A stretch of DNA of 64,000 bases, taken from assembly GCA_022376925.1 (NCBI GenBank), contig JAIOJX010000002.1, forward strand, positions 43,925,501 through 43,989,500, read 5' to 3'. Below are positions 23,865-36,109 of the stretch, piece after piece. Within the stretch, counting starts at the first letter, position 1, and each line of letters opens with the position of its first letter. The translations under genes and the position numbers were made by a program. The stretch is from Tragulus kanchil. Lineage: Eukaryota > Chordata > Mammalia > Artiodactyla > Tragulidae. Under the pieces are notes generated by a model. The model was given only the letters and a program-made list of their open reading frames with translations, made no database searches and was not told where the DNA came from.

Positions 23865-24014
23865 ATTATAACAGCAGTGTATCTCACTTGAGGACATTTT
23901 TGTCCTTCTTAATAGGAACCAGTTACTATGGGATAATCTTATACCTATGCTATGTAAAAAGATATGTTGAGGGAGTGGGTCTTGTAAGATCTTTATAAAT
24001 TTGAGATATTCTTT
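23865..24014 (+). mobile_element. LTR-like remnant, left part of a split element
   Basis: The words gtgggtcttgtaagatcttta and tgagatattctttt match the LTR-like unit at 10235-10280 (gtgggtctagtaagaccttta; agatattctttt), so this is a second, diverged member. It is split by an L1 and two SINEs. The right part resumes at about 25143 with the same gagatattctttt, giving a target-site duplication. Confidence 0.55.
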
Positions 24015-24478
24015 TTAAAATTTTAATGCATTTATATTATACTTTTACAGAGTTTTGCTGTTTACTGCTATACATAAACCCAAATCAGTCACAGGTATAC
24101 ACTTGATCCCTCCCACTTGAACGTCCCTCCCATCCCCCTCCTCGTCCCACCCCTCCTGGTTGTTGCATAGCCCCTGTACAAGTTCCCTTAGTCCAACAGC
24201 ACATTCACATTTGCTGTCTCTTTTACATATAATGTAAGTTTCCACGTGACTCTCCATACTCTTGCCCACTCCTCCCTCCCCATAATGTCCGCAAGTCTGT
24301 TCTCTATGTCTCTTTCTCCAATGCTACCCTGCATATACATTTATCAGTACCATCTTTCTAGATTCCGTGTATCTGTGTTGGTATACTATGTTTCTCCTTC
24401 TCTTTCTGAGTTTCTCCACTTTGCACAATATACAGTGGAATATTTCTCAGCCCTAAAAAGAAATGCATTTGAGTCCTG
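24015..24478 (-). mobile_element. Bovine-type L1 3' end, minus strand
   Basis: Reads as the reverse complement of an L1 3' UTR plus the last ORF2 codons; the minus strand near 24420-24480 gives a FSALKRN-type end. The A-rich tail side is at the left (tttttaaaattttaatg). The insertion is flanked by gagatattctttt at 24002-24014 and again at about 25144. The segment from about 24165 is repeated at 25285-25575 by duplication E. Confidence 0.75.
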
Positions 24479-24499
24479 ATGAGATATTTGTTGTTTTTA

Positions 24500-24792
24500 T
24501 TATTAAAATTTATTTATTAATTTTTGGTTCTTTTCTTTCTTTTTTTTGTTGCCTCTAAGTAATCATTTGTTTTTATCCTTTCTTTGGCCTATGTGCGCCT
24601 CCCATCCCAGTGGGTTCCCTCATTGTGGAGCACTGGCTCTGGGCGCATGCACTCCAGAGTGTTGGCTCATAAGTGGACATACCAGTCCAGGTGTTCCGCA
24701 GCACGTGGGATCTTCCCCGGCCAGGAATCGAACTGGTGGCCCTTGCACTGCAAGGAGACTCTTTACCCACTGGACCACCAGGGAAGCCCTAA
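24500..24792 (-). mobile_element. CHR-type SINE, minus strand (first of two)
   Basis: tRNA-like head at the right (GGCTTCCCTGGTGGTCCAG on the minus strand), body words gcctcccatcccagtggg and gcactggctctgggcgcatg. A second copy is at 25596-25888 because of duplication E. Confidence 0.87.
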
Positions 24793-25140
24793 ATTTATTT
24801 AGTTAGTTAGTTTTGACTATTCTGGTTTTTCACTGCTACTACAGGCTCTTCTCTAGTTGCAGGGAGTGGGAGCTATTCTCTAGTTCAGGTGAGAAGGCTT
24901 CTTGTTGCAGTGACTTTTCCTGTTGTGCAACTAGGGCTCTAGGGCACATGGGCTTCAGTAGTTGCTGCAGATGGACTCAATCGTTGAGGCTCCCAGACTC
25001 TAGAGCACAGGTTCAATAGCTGTGGCTCATGGGCTTAGTTGCTCTGCAGCATGTGGGATCCTCCTGATTAGGGACTGAACTCATGTCTCCTGCATTGGCA
25101 GGTGAACTCTTTATCACTAAGCTACCAGGGAAGCCTCTGA
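24793..25140 (-). mobile_element. CHR-family SINE, minus strand (second of two)
   Basis: A longer SINE: ggctcttctctagttgcagg, gggctctagggcacatggg, tagttgctctgcagcatgtgg, then a tRNA-like head (accagggaagcc). It directly abuts the first SINE. The nearby words ctgatgagatatt at 24475 and 25137 look like the target duplication of the SINE insertion. Repeated at 25889-26236. Confidence 0.83.
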
Positions 25141-26371
25141 TGAGATATTCTTTTGATCTATTATTAACAAGCATTTGTTATGCATTATCTCAAGAAAAAA
25201 GTTATTTTTATTCATGCATGTATAAATAGAACAAATTTAATCCCATTTTCCTATCAATTTTGACTATATTGCTTTAGTAGCCCCTGTACTTCCTAGTCCA
25301 AGCCTTCTTTGCTGTCTCTTTTACATATAATGTAAGTTTCACGTGACTCTCCATACTCTTGCCCACTCCTCCCTCCCCACAATGACCATAGGTCTGTTCT
25401 CTATGTCTCTTTCTCCAATGCTACCCTGCATATACATTTATCAGTACCATCTTTCTAGATTCCGTGTATCTGTGTTGGTATACTATGTTTCTCCTTCTCT
25501 TTCTGAGTTTCTCCACTTTGCACAATATACAGTGGAATATTTCTCAGCCCTAAAAAGAAATGCATTTGAGTCCTGATGAGATATTTGTTGTTTTTATTAT
25601 TAAAATTTATTTATTAATTTTGGTTCTTTTCTTTCTTTTTTTTGTTGCCTCTAAGTAATCATTTGTTTTTATCCTTTCTTTGGCCTATGTGCGCCTCCCA
25701 TCCCAGTGGGTTCCCTCATTGTGGAGCACTGGCTCTGGGCGCATGCACTCCAGAGTGTTGGCTCATAAGTGGACATACCAGTCCAGGTGTTCCGCAGCAC
25801 GTGGGATCTTCCCCGGCCAGGAATCGAACTGGTGGCCCTTGCACTGCAAGGAGACTCTTTACCCACTGGACCACCAGGGAAGCCCTAAATTTATTTAGTT
25901 AGTTAGTTTTGACTATTCTGGTTTTTCACTGCTACTACAGGCTCTTCTCTAGTTGCAGGGAGTGGGAGCTATTCTCTAGTTCAGGTGAGAAGGCTTCTTG
26001 TTGCAGTGACTTTTCCTGTTGTGCAACTAGGGCTCTAGGGCACATGGGCTTCAGTAGTTGCTGCAGATGGACTCAATCGTTGAGGCTCCCAGACTCTAGA
26101 GCACAGGTTCAATAGCTGTGGCTCATGGGCTTAGTTGCTCTGCAGCATGTGGGATCCTCCTGATTAGGGACTGAACTCATGTCTCCTGCATTGGCAGGTG
26201 AACTCTTTATCACTAAGCTACCAGGGAAGCCTCTGATGAGATATTCTTTTGATCTATTATTAACAAGCATTTGTTATGCATTATCTCAAGAAAAAAGTTA
26301 TTTTTATTCATGCATGTATAAATAGAACAAATTTAATCCCATTTTCCTATCAATTTTGACTATATTGCTTG

Positions 26372-27342
26372 CTTCAGCTCTAAATAAAAATAAATTTTAA
26401 ATAAAAATAAATTTTAAGAAGCAAATATATAGGTATAAAACATAAACTAACCCTCTTAATCTTCCAGTTTTTATTTTAAAGAACTCAAGCCCCAGGCAAG
26501 TATTCAGTAACTCTCCTAAGGGGAGGAGCTTCACTGCAGCCATTTGGTAATCAGTTTTCTGATAAGCTTTTCCCATAAATTATCTGAATTGTGAAAACCA
26601 TACACGATAATGACAGATTATCCCAAAACATTGTTTAAGTTTTTCAAGTCATTAGTGGGTCATGGATTTAGGTCTAGCCTCAGTGGGTGGTACATGGGAA
26701 TGGGTGACCACAAAGTATAGCATCTCCTAATGTTTTGGCCTCCTATAAGGCTATGTATGCTCTTGAACAAAATTTTGCCCTCTTCATAACCACAATGACA
26801 TCAGCCATGATTGAAAGAGACTTAAGGTAAATGAGAAATTTGGATACTTTCACCATGGTCCTCAAAGTCTGCTTCTGGCTCTTGATTTTATCTCATGCTT
26901 GCCACTTACTAGCAAGTTTTAGCACCTCGCATAATTCTCTGGGTAATCAAATTACTTCAGTCTTATTCTCAGCTCTAAGACAGTGACTGAAGGTTCTACA
27001 CTTATCTCTCACTATCAACCCATGTTTTCTGTACCTGAGAGCTGAAGCCAGGTGCTGTCCATCATGAATCACTTGATCACTCTTGCATTGAAAACTTGGT
27101 TATGTATTCTTTCAATGTTAGTGTTCTGTATTTACTTGGACTAACCCTCTGATTTTGTGATAATCAGTGTTGAGCCTTTGATTACTTGAGTAGTAAATTC
27201 AGGCCTATGACCTCTTTGCCTCCTTAGCCACAAACATCACAGAACAGTTAATGGTCTACCTGTCTTTACTTTCCAAGTTAAATATTTATGCATGTAGACT
27301 ATGTGGGCTTGTATGTCTCTTTTGTGAGCAAAGGCAAAAAAT
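26372..27342. other. Unclassified intergenic DNA with small AT repeat
   Basis: About 26380-26420 is a simple repeat of aaataaaaataaatttta. The rest has no recognisable element or gene. Confidence 0.45.
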
Positions 27343-29610
27343 TTAAAAAGTACAAATGATAAAATAATAAGTAGGCCAACAGTTAATAATAACAATGACA
27401 ATAACAGTAAAGGCAATAAATTAATAAGATAAAATGACTACCTCTTGGGCACAATACTATGTATGCCACATACATTCAAGCGTTTAAAATTAGAACGGTT
27501 CGATGAGGAGATACATTGCCCCAAATTTGCAAGTGGTTCTATGTCTAGAATCGTGGCATTGGATAGATAGGATTAGACATGCAGAGTTTTTAAAACTCTT
27601 CAGGTTAAAACTGAAAGAAAATAAACTTAATGGAGGAGTTCTGTCTGGCAACTGGCTAAGGTCCAAAAGCAATCAGCAAATTAGTAAATCTTTCCCACAT
27701 CAACCAACCTAATGGGTGTTCACAGGGGAATGGTTTATGTACTTCCTTGAGAATGTTTTTATTGGAGCCAATTTCTACACTGTAACATTGCTCACTATCC
27801 CTCACTAGAACTGAGAAACAACTGCCAAGTCTGCACAATTGTGACTCCTAGAGGACAGTGACTATGAATGAATTGCTTACAGTTAGGTCTCTCAGGGAGC
27901 CTTAAATGGAGGATCATTCAGTGTAACTTTAATCAGATTATTGGAACATCCTATCTTGGGGTTTATCACATGCCATAAAAAGCTCTACACTATCCATTAG
28001 CATCAGGACTGAGAAAATCAGGATCACTCAAGTCCCAAATCTGGAAAGTTGAGGTATCTATGACTAAGACCTAATGAAATTAGATGTTTGTGATTTGGTA
28101 ACTGAATTTCTTTCCACAGTACAGACAGCTGACTTTCTGCCAAGACAGATATGTTTAGTAGATGTACCATAATAGAAAGCTGAATATAATTTTTCATAAA
28201 GATAAAAATTCACTGAAAATTAATAGATATTATCCTTCACATAACCAGAATTCCTGTGACTTCTAACTTCTGGTTGAAGAAAGTCTATGAAAAGCACCAT
28301 TAGGCAGACAGAGATGAAAGAAGAGTAAGAGTCAGGTATTTGTTCATTTGGTTCTCTCCCTGAAAGACAGAGAATATTCCCCATGACTGAAGGTCTCTGT
28401 CCTTCTAGAATCAGTCTGCTGACCCCTTTGGTTCATTTCAGGTTCGTAGTATTAATAGTTACTACCTTTCCCTTGTTTAAAAAGTACAAATGATAAAATA
28501 ATAAGTAGGCCAACAGTTAATAATAACAATGACAATAACAGTAAAGGCAATAAATTAATAAGATAAAATGACTACCTCTTGGGCACAATACTATGTATGC
28601 CACATACATTCAAGCGTTTAAAATTAGAACGGTTCGATGAGGAGATACATTGCCCCAAATTTGCAAGTGGTTCTATGTCTAGAATCGTGGCATTGGATAG
28701 ATAGGATTAGACATGCAGAGTTTTTAAAACTCTTCAGGTTAAAACTGAAAGAAAATAAACTTAATGGAGGAGTTCTGTCTGGCAACTGGCTAAGGTCCAA
28801 AAGCAATCAGCAAATTAGTAAATCTTTCCCACATCAACCAACCTAATGGGTGTTCACAGGGGAATGGTTTATGTACTTCCTTGAGAATGTTTTTATTGGA
28901 GCCAATTTCTACACTGTAACATTGCTCACTATCCCTCACTAGAACTGAGAAACAACTGCCAAGTCTGCACAATTGTGACTCCTAGAGGACAGTGACTATG
29001 AATGAATTGCTTACAGTTAGGTCTCTCAGGGAGCCTTAAATGGAGGATCATTCAGTGTAACTTTAATCAGATTATTGGAACATCCTATCTTGGGGTTTAT
29101 CACATGCCATAAAAAGCTCTACACTATCCATTAGCATCAGGACTGAGAAAATCAGGATCACTCAAGTCCCAAATCTGGAAAGTTGAGGTATCTATGACTA
29201 AGACCTAATGAAATTAGATGTTTGTGATTTGGTAACTGAATTTCTTTCCACAGTACAGACAGCTGACTTTCTGCCAAGACAGATATGTTTAGTAGATGTA
29301 CCATAATAGAAAGCTGAATATAATTTTTCATAAAGATAAAAATTCACTGAAAATTAATAGATATTATCCTTCACATAACCAGAATTCCTGTGACTTCTAA
29401 CTTCTGGTTGAAGAAAGTCTATGAAAAGCACCATTAGGCAGACAGAGATGAAAGAAGAGTAAGAGTCAGGTATTTGTTCATTTGGTTCTCTCCCTGAAAG
29501 ACAGAGAATATTCCCCATGACTGAAGGTCTCTGTCCTTCTAGAATCAGTCTGCTGACCCCTTTGGTTCATTTCAGGTTCGTAGTATTAATAGTTACTACC
29601 TTTCCCCTTG
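27343..29610. repeat. Tandem duplication F, period 1134 bp, in non-repetitive DNA
   Basis: Copy 1 about 27343-28476 and copy 2 about 28477-29610. Frames at 27490, 27503 and 27656 recur at +1134. The sequence is the clearest example of a duplicated unit with no recognisable transposon in it, which argues against a mobile-element mechanism. Differences seen are only single-base run lengths (tttcccttg versus tttccccttg). Confidence 0.94.
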
Positions 29611-31424
29611 TGGTAACTCTATATTCAAACAATTTTAAACAGGCCATTGTAAAGAAAGCCCCACTGAATTATCAATTTTGAATGCACCAGCTGTTTCCTT
29701 CTGGAACACTGACAGAAATATCAACCCTAAAATATAAAACAGTCTCAAATTTATTACATCTGCCTTCTCTATTCTTTTTTAAGGTTTTTTTTTTTTTAAT
29801 GACCATGTTAAACTTCTTGATCTTTACCTCACTGCCTTTAATTTTCTCTCACTTACCAAAAAGTTGCAATCTCCTCTCTTGTTATTTGTTTTTTAGCTCA
29901 GCTTCTAGTCACATTTTTCCTCTTCTTGACATGCTTATAGCTTAATTTTCTGAAGATAAAAAGCTAATGCAGCCAATTGGATTTCAAAAACTCAAAATTA
30001 CCTGTGAACATAAGCTGAAAATGGCATCAATGTCTTTTGCTAATTGCATATTGTCCTGAACGCACTTCCCCTATGGCTCAGTGGGGTAAATAATCTGACT
30101 GCAATGCAAGAGACACTGGAGACTCAAAAAAATCCAAATATTATTACTAAGTTGTGCATGCCTCTTTGTGACCCCATGGTTCTGAGTCTCCAAACTTGAG
30201 ATTAATGTGCTTTAGGTGAAAAAAAGTTTCATGGTATAGGAACTTCCGGCAATTCTCATCTATGTCAGTTGCTCTGACTCTCTTAAATGACCCTGGAATA
30301 CTTACAATGATAGTCTTTGCATCTACAGAATATAAAAACAACCTTCAAGGTCAATGAGAATCATACTTCTTTTGATTCACCTGTCAAACACATAATCAGT
30401 GCCCGCTCTATGTCAGGCACTATGTTTGGTTTACATATTTCAAAAATAGATAGAATACAATCTGCCTTCAAGAAATTCACACCTAGTGATGGAGGTAGAA
30501 ACATAAGCAGAAAGTGTGATATAATATATAAGAGCAGTAGAGAAAGAGAGAACAAATAAAATACTGAAGGAGCATAAAGGGGAGACAACTTACATTGGAT
30601 AATTACAGAAGATTTTCCAGAGGAGACAATTCCTGAACTACATCAAAAGGAGTGAACATGTACAACTGCTTATAGACATGTCCTCCTAAATATCCCATAG
30701 AAACTTCAGACTCAACAAGAGCAAAAGTAATGTATCATTACTTACCACATATTCTCTTTCTGTATTTTCTCTATTCTTAGGTGCCTTTCAGTCACCGAAG
30801 ATACAAACTAGGACAACAGCCATATCTAACCAATCAATTACAAAGTCCTGTCAGTTTAGTTCCTTTAAAAAAATGTGATGAGAGGAGTTAGACCAAGCAT
30901 GCATGAGTTAGAATTGATGAAAATATTGAGAGCTCATTGGGGCTGGAAATTAGGATGGGCTAATTAATACTCATCTTTACAAGTATTTCTTCAAAAATAC
31001 CCAAATCTCTACTTACAAATAAAAACCAAATATAATCATCGACTTATTTAACTTTTCAGAGACAATTTAAGAGACTTTTGTATCAGAATGTCTAGGATTT
31101 TATTTTCACACCAGTGCCCTTGAAAATTTAGCTGTAGCCCTTAAAGTGAGTTTGGGGAAAACAATTACATCAGACACACTAGAGAGTTATTGCTTTTCCT
31201 GAGTACTTATGGAATATGTTTTACATAAGAATATTTTTGAAGCAAACAAAAAGCATTGAGACAGCAAGGCTGAGGTTAAAAGGAAACAGAATTTTGTCTC
31301 TGAACATTGATCACTGGTGATGATACTGGTCTGCCCCTCAAGAAGAAGATTACTTTTCTTTAATTTCTAGTTTTATGACAAAACCCTTCTTAAGATTTGA
31401 GCAAGCATAAGGACATAATATGGG
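29611..31424. other. Unclassified intergenic DNA
   Basis: No gene that I can support. A short Bov-tA-like piece lies at about 30066-30130 (ttcccctatggctcagtggg; ctgcaatgcaagagac). Open frames up to 87 residues have a composition expected by chance. Confidence 0.45.
30066..30130 (+). mobile_element. Short Bov-tA SINE head fragment
   Basis: Recognisable tRNA-derived head (cccctatggctcagtgggg, then tctgactgcaatgcaagaga). The body is missing. Confidence 0.5.
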
Positions 31425-31482
31425 CTTCCCTGGAGGCTCGGACAGTAAAGAATCTGCCTGCAATGCTGGAGACTTGGGATAA
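31425..31482 (+). mobile_element. Short Bov-tA SINE head fragment
   Basis: Reads tgggcttccctggaggctcg then aagaatctgcctgcaatgc. Truncated after about 58 bp. Confidence 0.7.
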
Positions 31483-32239
31483 TATAATTTTATTTAAAAT
31501 AGATTTTCACCAAGACAACAGATTCATTAAAGTGCCTACAAAGCATTAAAGGAGACTATTTGGAAGTACTAGCTATTTTTTAAAAATCAGTCCATCAAGA
31601 GTACATTATCGGTATTTTGTTGTTGCTGCTGTTGCTGTTTTTTAGTCACTAAGCTGTTACTGGGAAGTTAATGCAATTTGAAGACTGCATTAAGGTAAAA
31701 TAAACAAAATTCACAAATTAGACTACAGCACAGAATTTTGATGCTTAATGCAACTGAATAGTATTTCTACTTTTCATTTTTTGGTTTATTTTACAAAGTT
31801 ATCTTAAATGTGAGTATTCTGAAATTGCCTATGCCAAATAAATTACTTTTGTTTTGCAAGTGTTTAGTAATTATTGCTGTTACTGGAATGTTATACTACA
31901 TTTATCTGGGCATTATAATTGATAATATCAGGTTGTGCCTAAAGCTTGAATGGAGTTTAGTGAACAGCATCATATTCCCAAGAGTAAATTCTCCTTGCTC
32001 TGGATGTTTCCTTCATCTTCCAGAAATCCTACATAACTTGGAAACTCTGAATAGATCATGACCTGAATTTTTAGTTCAGCATAAAATGATGACTTTTACA
32101 TGTAACAATTTGTCTTTAGGACCATTAAAGGACTCACTAAAACGTATTATCTTAAACATGCCTATGTTCTAATGCAGAAGGAAGATAACCCTGGTATTAA
32201 TTGTTCAGCTAAAAAATTTTGAAGAATAAAAGTAATTGT
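31483..32239. other. Unclassified intergenic DNA
   Basis: Contains a short CTG/TTG-rich run at 31619-31640 followed by ttttagtcactaagc, which resembles the start of a reverse BovA/BovB element. The frame 31810-32061 (83 residues) has a hydrophobic stretch but no recognised family, codon bias or context, so I do not call it a gene. Confidence 0.4.
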
Positions 32240-32510
32240 CCTGGGACTTCGTTGGTGGTCCAGTGGTTGTGAATCCACTTGCCAATTCAGGAGACACAGG
32301 TATGATCGGAAGGATTTCACATGCAACACAGCCCACACTGTAACTACTGAAGCCTGTACACCATACTGCCTGTGTTCCACAAGAGAAGCCACTGCAAGGA
32401 GAAGCCAGCACATGATGACTAGAGAGTAGCCTCCACTCTCCACATCTATAGGAAACCCACAGGTAGCAACAAAGATCCATTGCAACCATGAAATAAATTA
32501 AAGATAAATA
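32240..32510 (+). mobile_element. CHR-1-type SINE, plus strand
   Basis: tRNA-derived head gggacttcgttggtggtccag, then the CHR body in order (actgaagcctgtacaccat; caagagaagccactgcaagg; agagtagcctccactctcc; caacaaagatccattgcaacc) and an A-rich end. The minus-strand 107- and 123-residue frames are its shadows. Confidence 0.87.
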
Positions 32511-32563
32511 ATTGTCCCTCCCATTTTTATTCTCTCTTTCTTTCTGCCTCTCTTTTTCTGTTT

Positions 32564-32588
32564 TACACACACACACACAGACACACAG
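32564..32588. repeat. (CA)n microsatellite
   Basis: Short CA run, interrupted once by a G. Confidence 0.9.
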
Positions 32589-33479
32589 TAGAATATCTAT
32601 AATTTGTTTTCATCTTAGGCTTAAATCAGCACATTGATTTCCTGCCCTTTTTATGCTTCAAAAAAAGATCCACTAGATCTCAGTTTTTTGGCTGTTTATC
32701 TTTATATGTATTTTTAAAACTTTTTCTTTAAAGTTTCATAACATAAGACAAAAAATTCTTCTGTAAGGACACTATGAATCACTGAAGAATAGCCTCTTCC
32801 TGATGAAGTCAAGAGTAGAACATCAAAATTAAAGAAAGCTGTAAATTATTCTCCAAGGAAATGTGAAAGGAAAAATGTCATTCCCTTTGAATACAACCAT
32901 GTCCCAGGTTTCTTAAAATAGCACATTTTCTCTAAGCAGGAATTAGTATCATAAGATATAATCTCAGCAAATGAAAATCCAGCTATGAAGTCCCACAAAT
33001 AAGTCATTGATAAAGTTTAATGAGTAGAGACTTCATAGAGATTTTAAATTGTTATGACTAAGACGTTTAGACAAAGCACACTGTCCTCTGTTCCAATTGG
33101 GATGAACAATGTGTAACATTTTATGTTATCCAAGTTAATCAGGAAACATTTACTCTCGATGCTTTTGAGAATTCCAAAATTATCATTAGTTCATTAAATT
33201 TTGGAAACTAAGTCCCAACTTTCAATGTTTCTTGAATCCTCTACTGCTTTATAGGATACAACTTTAAGGGATTCTAGGGATGTTCTGCATTGATGCTGTT
33301 CTCATAATGATATAAGAAGATAAAATGACAGATACATACAAACACCTTCCAATATTTTGCTATATCAATTCCAATAAAATAAGTGAAAAGTCATAATTTT
33401 CCTGTTCTGCTTTGTGGTTACTGGATCAGAAATTCTTGACTAGCTCAGCAGCTGGAATAAGATTGGTGTGAATGCGTGT
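32589..33479. other. Unclassified intergenic DNA
   Basis: AT-rich, with no gene or repeat family recognised by eye. Confidence 0.45.
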
Positions 33480-33590
33480 TAAGAAGTCACAGTCATGTTG
33501 GACTATTTGCAACCCTATGGACTACAGTACATCGGACTCCTGAGTCCATGGGATTCTCCAGGCAAGAATACTGGAGTGGGTTGTGCATTG
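33480..33590 (-). mobile_element. BOV-A2 SINE fragment, minus strand
   Basis: Words cagtcatgttggactatttg, gagtccatgggattctccagg and aatactggagtgggttg are the reverse complement of the BovA body. No tRNA head is present. Confidence 0.82.
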
Positions 33591-33628
33591 CTCTTCATCC
33601 CATTCGTGATGTCAATTGTCTTGCTGTT

Positions 33629-35825
33629 TACACTGTTCTCACTGTTTGCTGAACCCAGGTAGACAAGGCATGAGATAAGAGGCTGGAAGGAGACTGGAAG
33701 AGCTGTGGGCACAGAAGACATGTTTACTCTCTCTTGGCTCGCATGGCAAACATAACGCGTTCCCCCACCTGACTGACACAACTGCCATAGCACCAGCCAG
33801 CCTGACATGGCATAACTATGATGCTGCTCCAGTGTAGCCACAGTGCAATAGCAGCCAGGGCTTTCATAGTGAAACTCATACAGGTATACCACACAAAGTA
33901 GCCTGACGTTAGTACATGGTGGCCAAGTAAGTACCTCATGACCAAGTAAGTACCTCGTGGCATGCATGATCAGTGCTATAAGTGATCTCAACTGTTATAT
34001 AAACTTGCAAAGTCTTTGTTTACAGAACACAGGACTAGAGGAGTGAGACTGTGGAGTGAGAGTCTGACTGGTGCCATCTTGTTAACTTCCCCACAGGTTG
34101 CCATGCCCTCCTCCAGGGTATCTTCCCAACCCATGTATTGGACCCACCTCTCATTATGCCCCCTGCATTGCCAGATGGGCTCTTTACCACTAGTGCCACC
34201 TGGAAAGCTCTTAGTCACTATCTTAGAGACACTAAACCAAACATGGGACAAACTGAGCACAAACTGGCCTGTACTTTCTGGGTTGTCAGGAAGTAAGGGT
34301 CATAGCTAAAGGCCATGAGACTCTCTGAGCTTACTCAAGCTGGCTCAGGGCCAGTTTTGGTCACAGACACAAAGCTCTTAGTTCTAAGAGATAGAACATA
34401 TTTTCTCCATGAGAATATCTTTAGCTAAACCTATTATTCATTCTTCTTGTTTCATTTTACAAAATTTGAGAGACTCTTAGTCCCCGAGTAGGGGCAAGCC
34501 ATGTATAAAATAAATATGGATAACAGATAATGTGATATTAAAAATATTTAATGCAGCCTAGTTGAGGCTGAACTCCTTGCTGTCCAAAGCACTCTCAAGA
34601 GTCTTTTCCAGCACAACAGTTCTAATACGTCAGTTCTTTGGTGCTCAGCAAGGAGATCAGATGAGTCAATCCTAAAGCACTCAACTCTGAATATTCAAGG
34701 GAAGGATTGATGCTAAAGCCGAAGCTACACTGTTCTCACTGTTTGCTGAACCCAGGTAGACAAGGCATGAGATAAGAGGCTGGAAGGAGACTGGAAGAGC
34801 TGTGGGCACAGAAGACATGTTTACTCTCTCTTGGCTCGCATGGCAAACATAACGCGTTCCCCCACCTGACTGACACAACTGCCATAGCACCAGCCAGCCT
34901 GACATGGCATAACTATGATGCTGCTCCAGTGTAGCCACAGTGCAATAGCAGCCAGGGCTTTCATAGTGAAACTCATACAGGTATACCACACAAAGTAGCC
35001 TGACGTTAGTACATGGTGGCCAAGTAAGTACCTCATGACCAAGTAAGTACCTCGTGGCATGCATGATCAGTGCTATAAGTGATCTCAACTGTTATATAAA
35101 CTTGCAAAGTCTTTGTTTACAGAACACAGGACTAGAGGAGTGAGACTGTGGAGTGAGAGTCTGACTGGTGCCATCTTGTTAACTTCCCCACAGGTTGCCA
35201 TGCCCTCCTCCAGGGTATCTTCCCAACCCATGTATTGGACCCACCTCTCATTATGCCCCCTGCATTGCCAGATGGGCTCTTTACCACTAGTGCCACCTGG
35301 AAAGCTCTTAGTCACTATCTTAGAGACACTAAACCAAACATGGGACAAACTGAGCACAAACTGGCCTGTACTTTCTGGGTTGTCAGGAAGTAAGGGTCAT
35401 AGCTAAAGGCCATGAGACTCTCTGAGCTTACTCAAGCTGGCTCAGGGCCAGTTTTGGTCACAGACACAAAGCTCTTAGTTCTAAGAGATAGAACATATTT
35501 TCTCCATGAGAATATCTTTAGCTAAACCTATTATTCATTCTTCTTGTTTCATTTTACAAAATTTGAGAGACTCTTAGTCCCCGAGTAGGGGCAAGCCATG
35601 TATAAAATAAATATGGATAACAGATAATGTGATATTAAAAATATTTAATGCAGCCTAGTTGAGGCTGAACTCCTTGCTGTCCAAAGCACTCTCAAGAGTC
35701 TTTTCCAGCACAACAGTTCTAATACGTCAGTTCTTTGGTGCTCAGCAAGGAGATCAGATGAGTCAATCCTAAAGCACTCAACTCTGAATATTCAAGGGAA
35801 GGATTGATGCTAAAGCCGAAGCTAC
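33629..35825. repeat. Tandem duplication G, period 1097 bp
   Basis: Copy 1 about 33629-34728, copy 2 about 34726-35825. Frames at 33724, 33988 and 34016 recur at +1097 with identical translation. The unit begins at actgttctcactgtttgctg and ends at aaagccgaagctaca in both copies; the short shared 'ctaca/acac' at the junction is no more than a few bases. Confidence 0.94.
34075..34215 (-). mobile_element. Diverged Bov-tA SINE, minus strand
   Basis: cctccagggtatcttcccaac, then ccctgcattgccagatgggc and tgccacctggaaagctc are the reverse complement of a Bov-tA head. It is duplicated at 35172-35312. Confidence 0.65.
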
Positions 35826-36058
35826 AGTACTTTGGCCATCTGATGCAAAGAGCTGACTCACTGGAAAAGATCCTCATGCTGGGAAAATTTGAGGGCAAAA
35901 GAAGAAGAAGGCAACAGAGGATGAGATGGCAGAAGGATATTACTGACTCAGTGGGCAAGACTTTAAGCAAACTCAGGAGATAGTGATTGTCAGAGAAGCC
36001 TGGTGTTCTGCAGTTCATGGGGTTGCAAAGAGTTGGACATGACTTAGCAAGAACAAGT
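35650..36058. mobile_element. Two BovB 3' pieces in inverted orientation
   Basis: 35655-35736 reads as minus-strand BovB (actccttgctgtccaaagc; actctcaagagtcttttcc). At about 35740 the orientation flips to plus-strand BovB (caaggagatcagatgagtc; agtactttggccatctgatg; gttcatggggttgcaaagag; gttggacatgacttagc). The flip falls within a few bases. A truncated version (34555-34728) is in copy 1 of duplication G. Confidence 0.82.
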
Positions 36059-36109
36059 TGAGGCTGATGCCAAGCAGTGGTGTCTACTTATAAAGGGCTC
36101 ACCATGGAA

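Larger units (their letters stand above)
24160..26371. repeat. Tandem duplication E, period 1097 bp
   Basis: Copy 1 about 24160-25273, copy 2 about 25274-26371. The first ~45 bases of copy 2 are badly degraded relative to copy 1 (25274-25315 versus 24163-24222, several short deletions), then the copies agree almost perfectly. Both copies carry the same L1 end and both SINEs, so these elements are counted twice in this sequence. Both copies end at ttttgactatattgctt. Confidence 0.94.

Noticed and set aside
31810..32061. 83-residue plus-strand frame with a hydrophobic segment
   Set aside because: No recognisable family, no splice or promoter context, and length is within chance expectation for AT-rich intergenic DNA.
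33515..33991. 158-residue minus-strand frame, with a 135-residue relative at 34681-35088
   Set aside because: The second frame is the duplicate copy, not conservation. The sequence overlaps SINE pieces and shows no domain.
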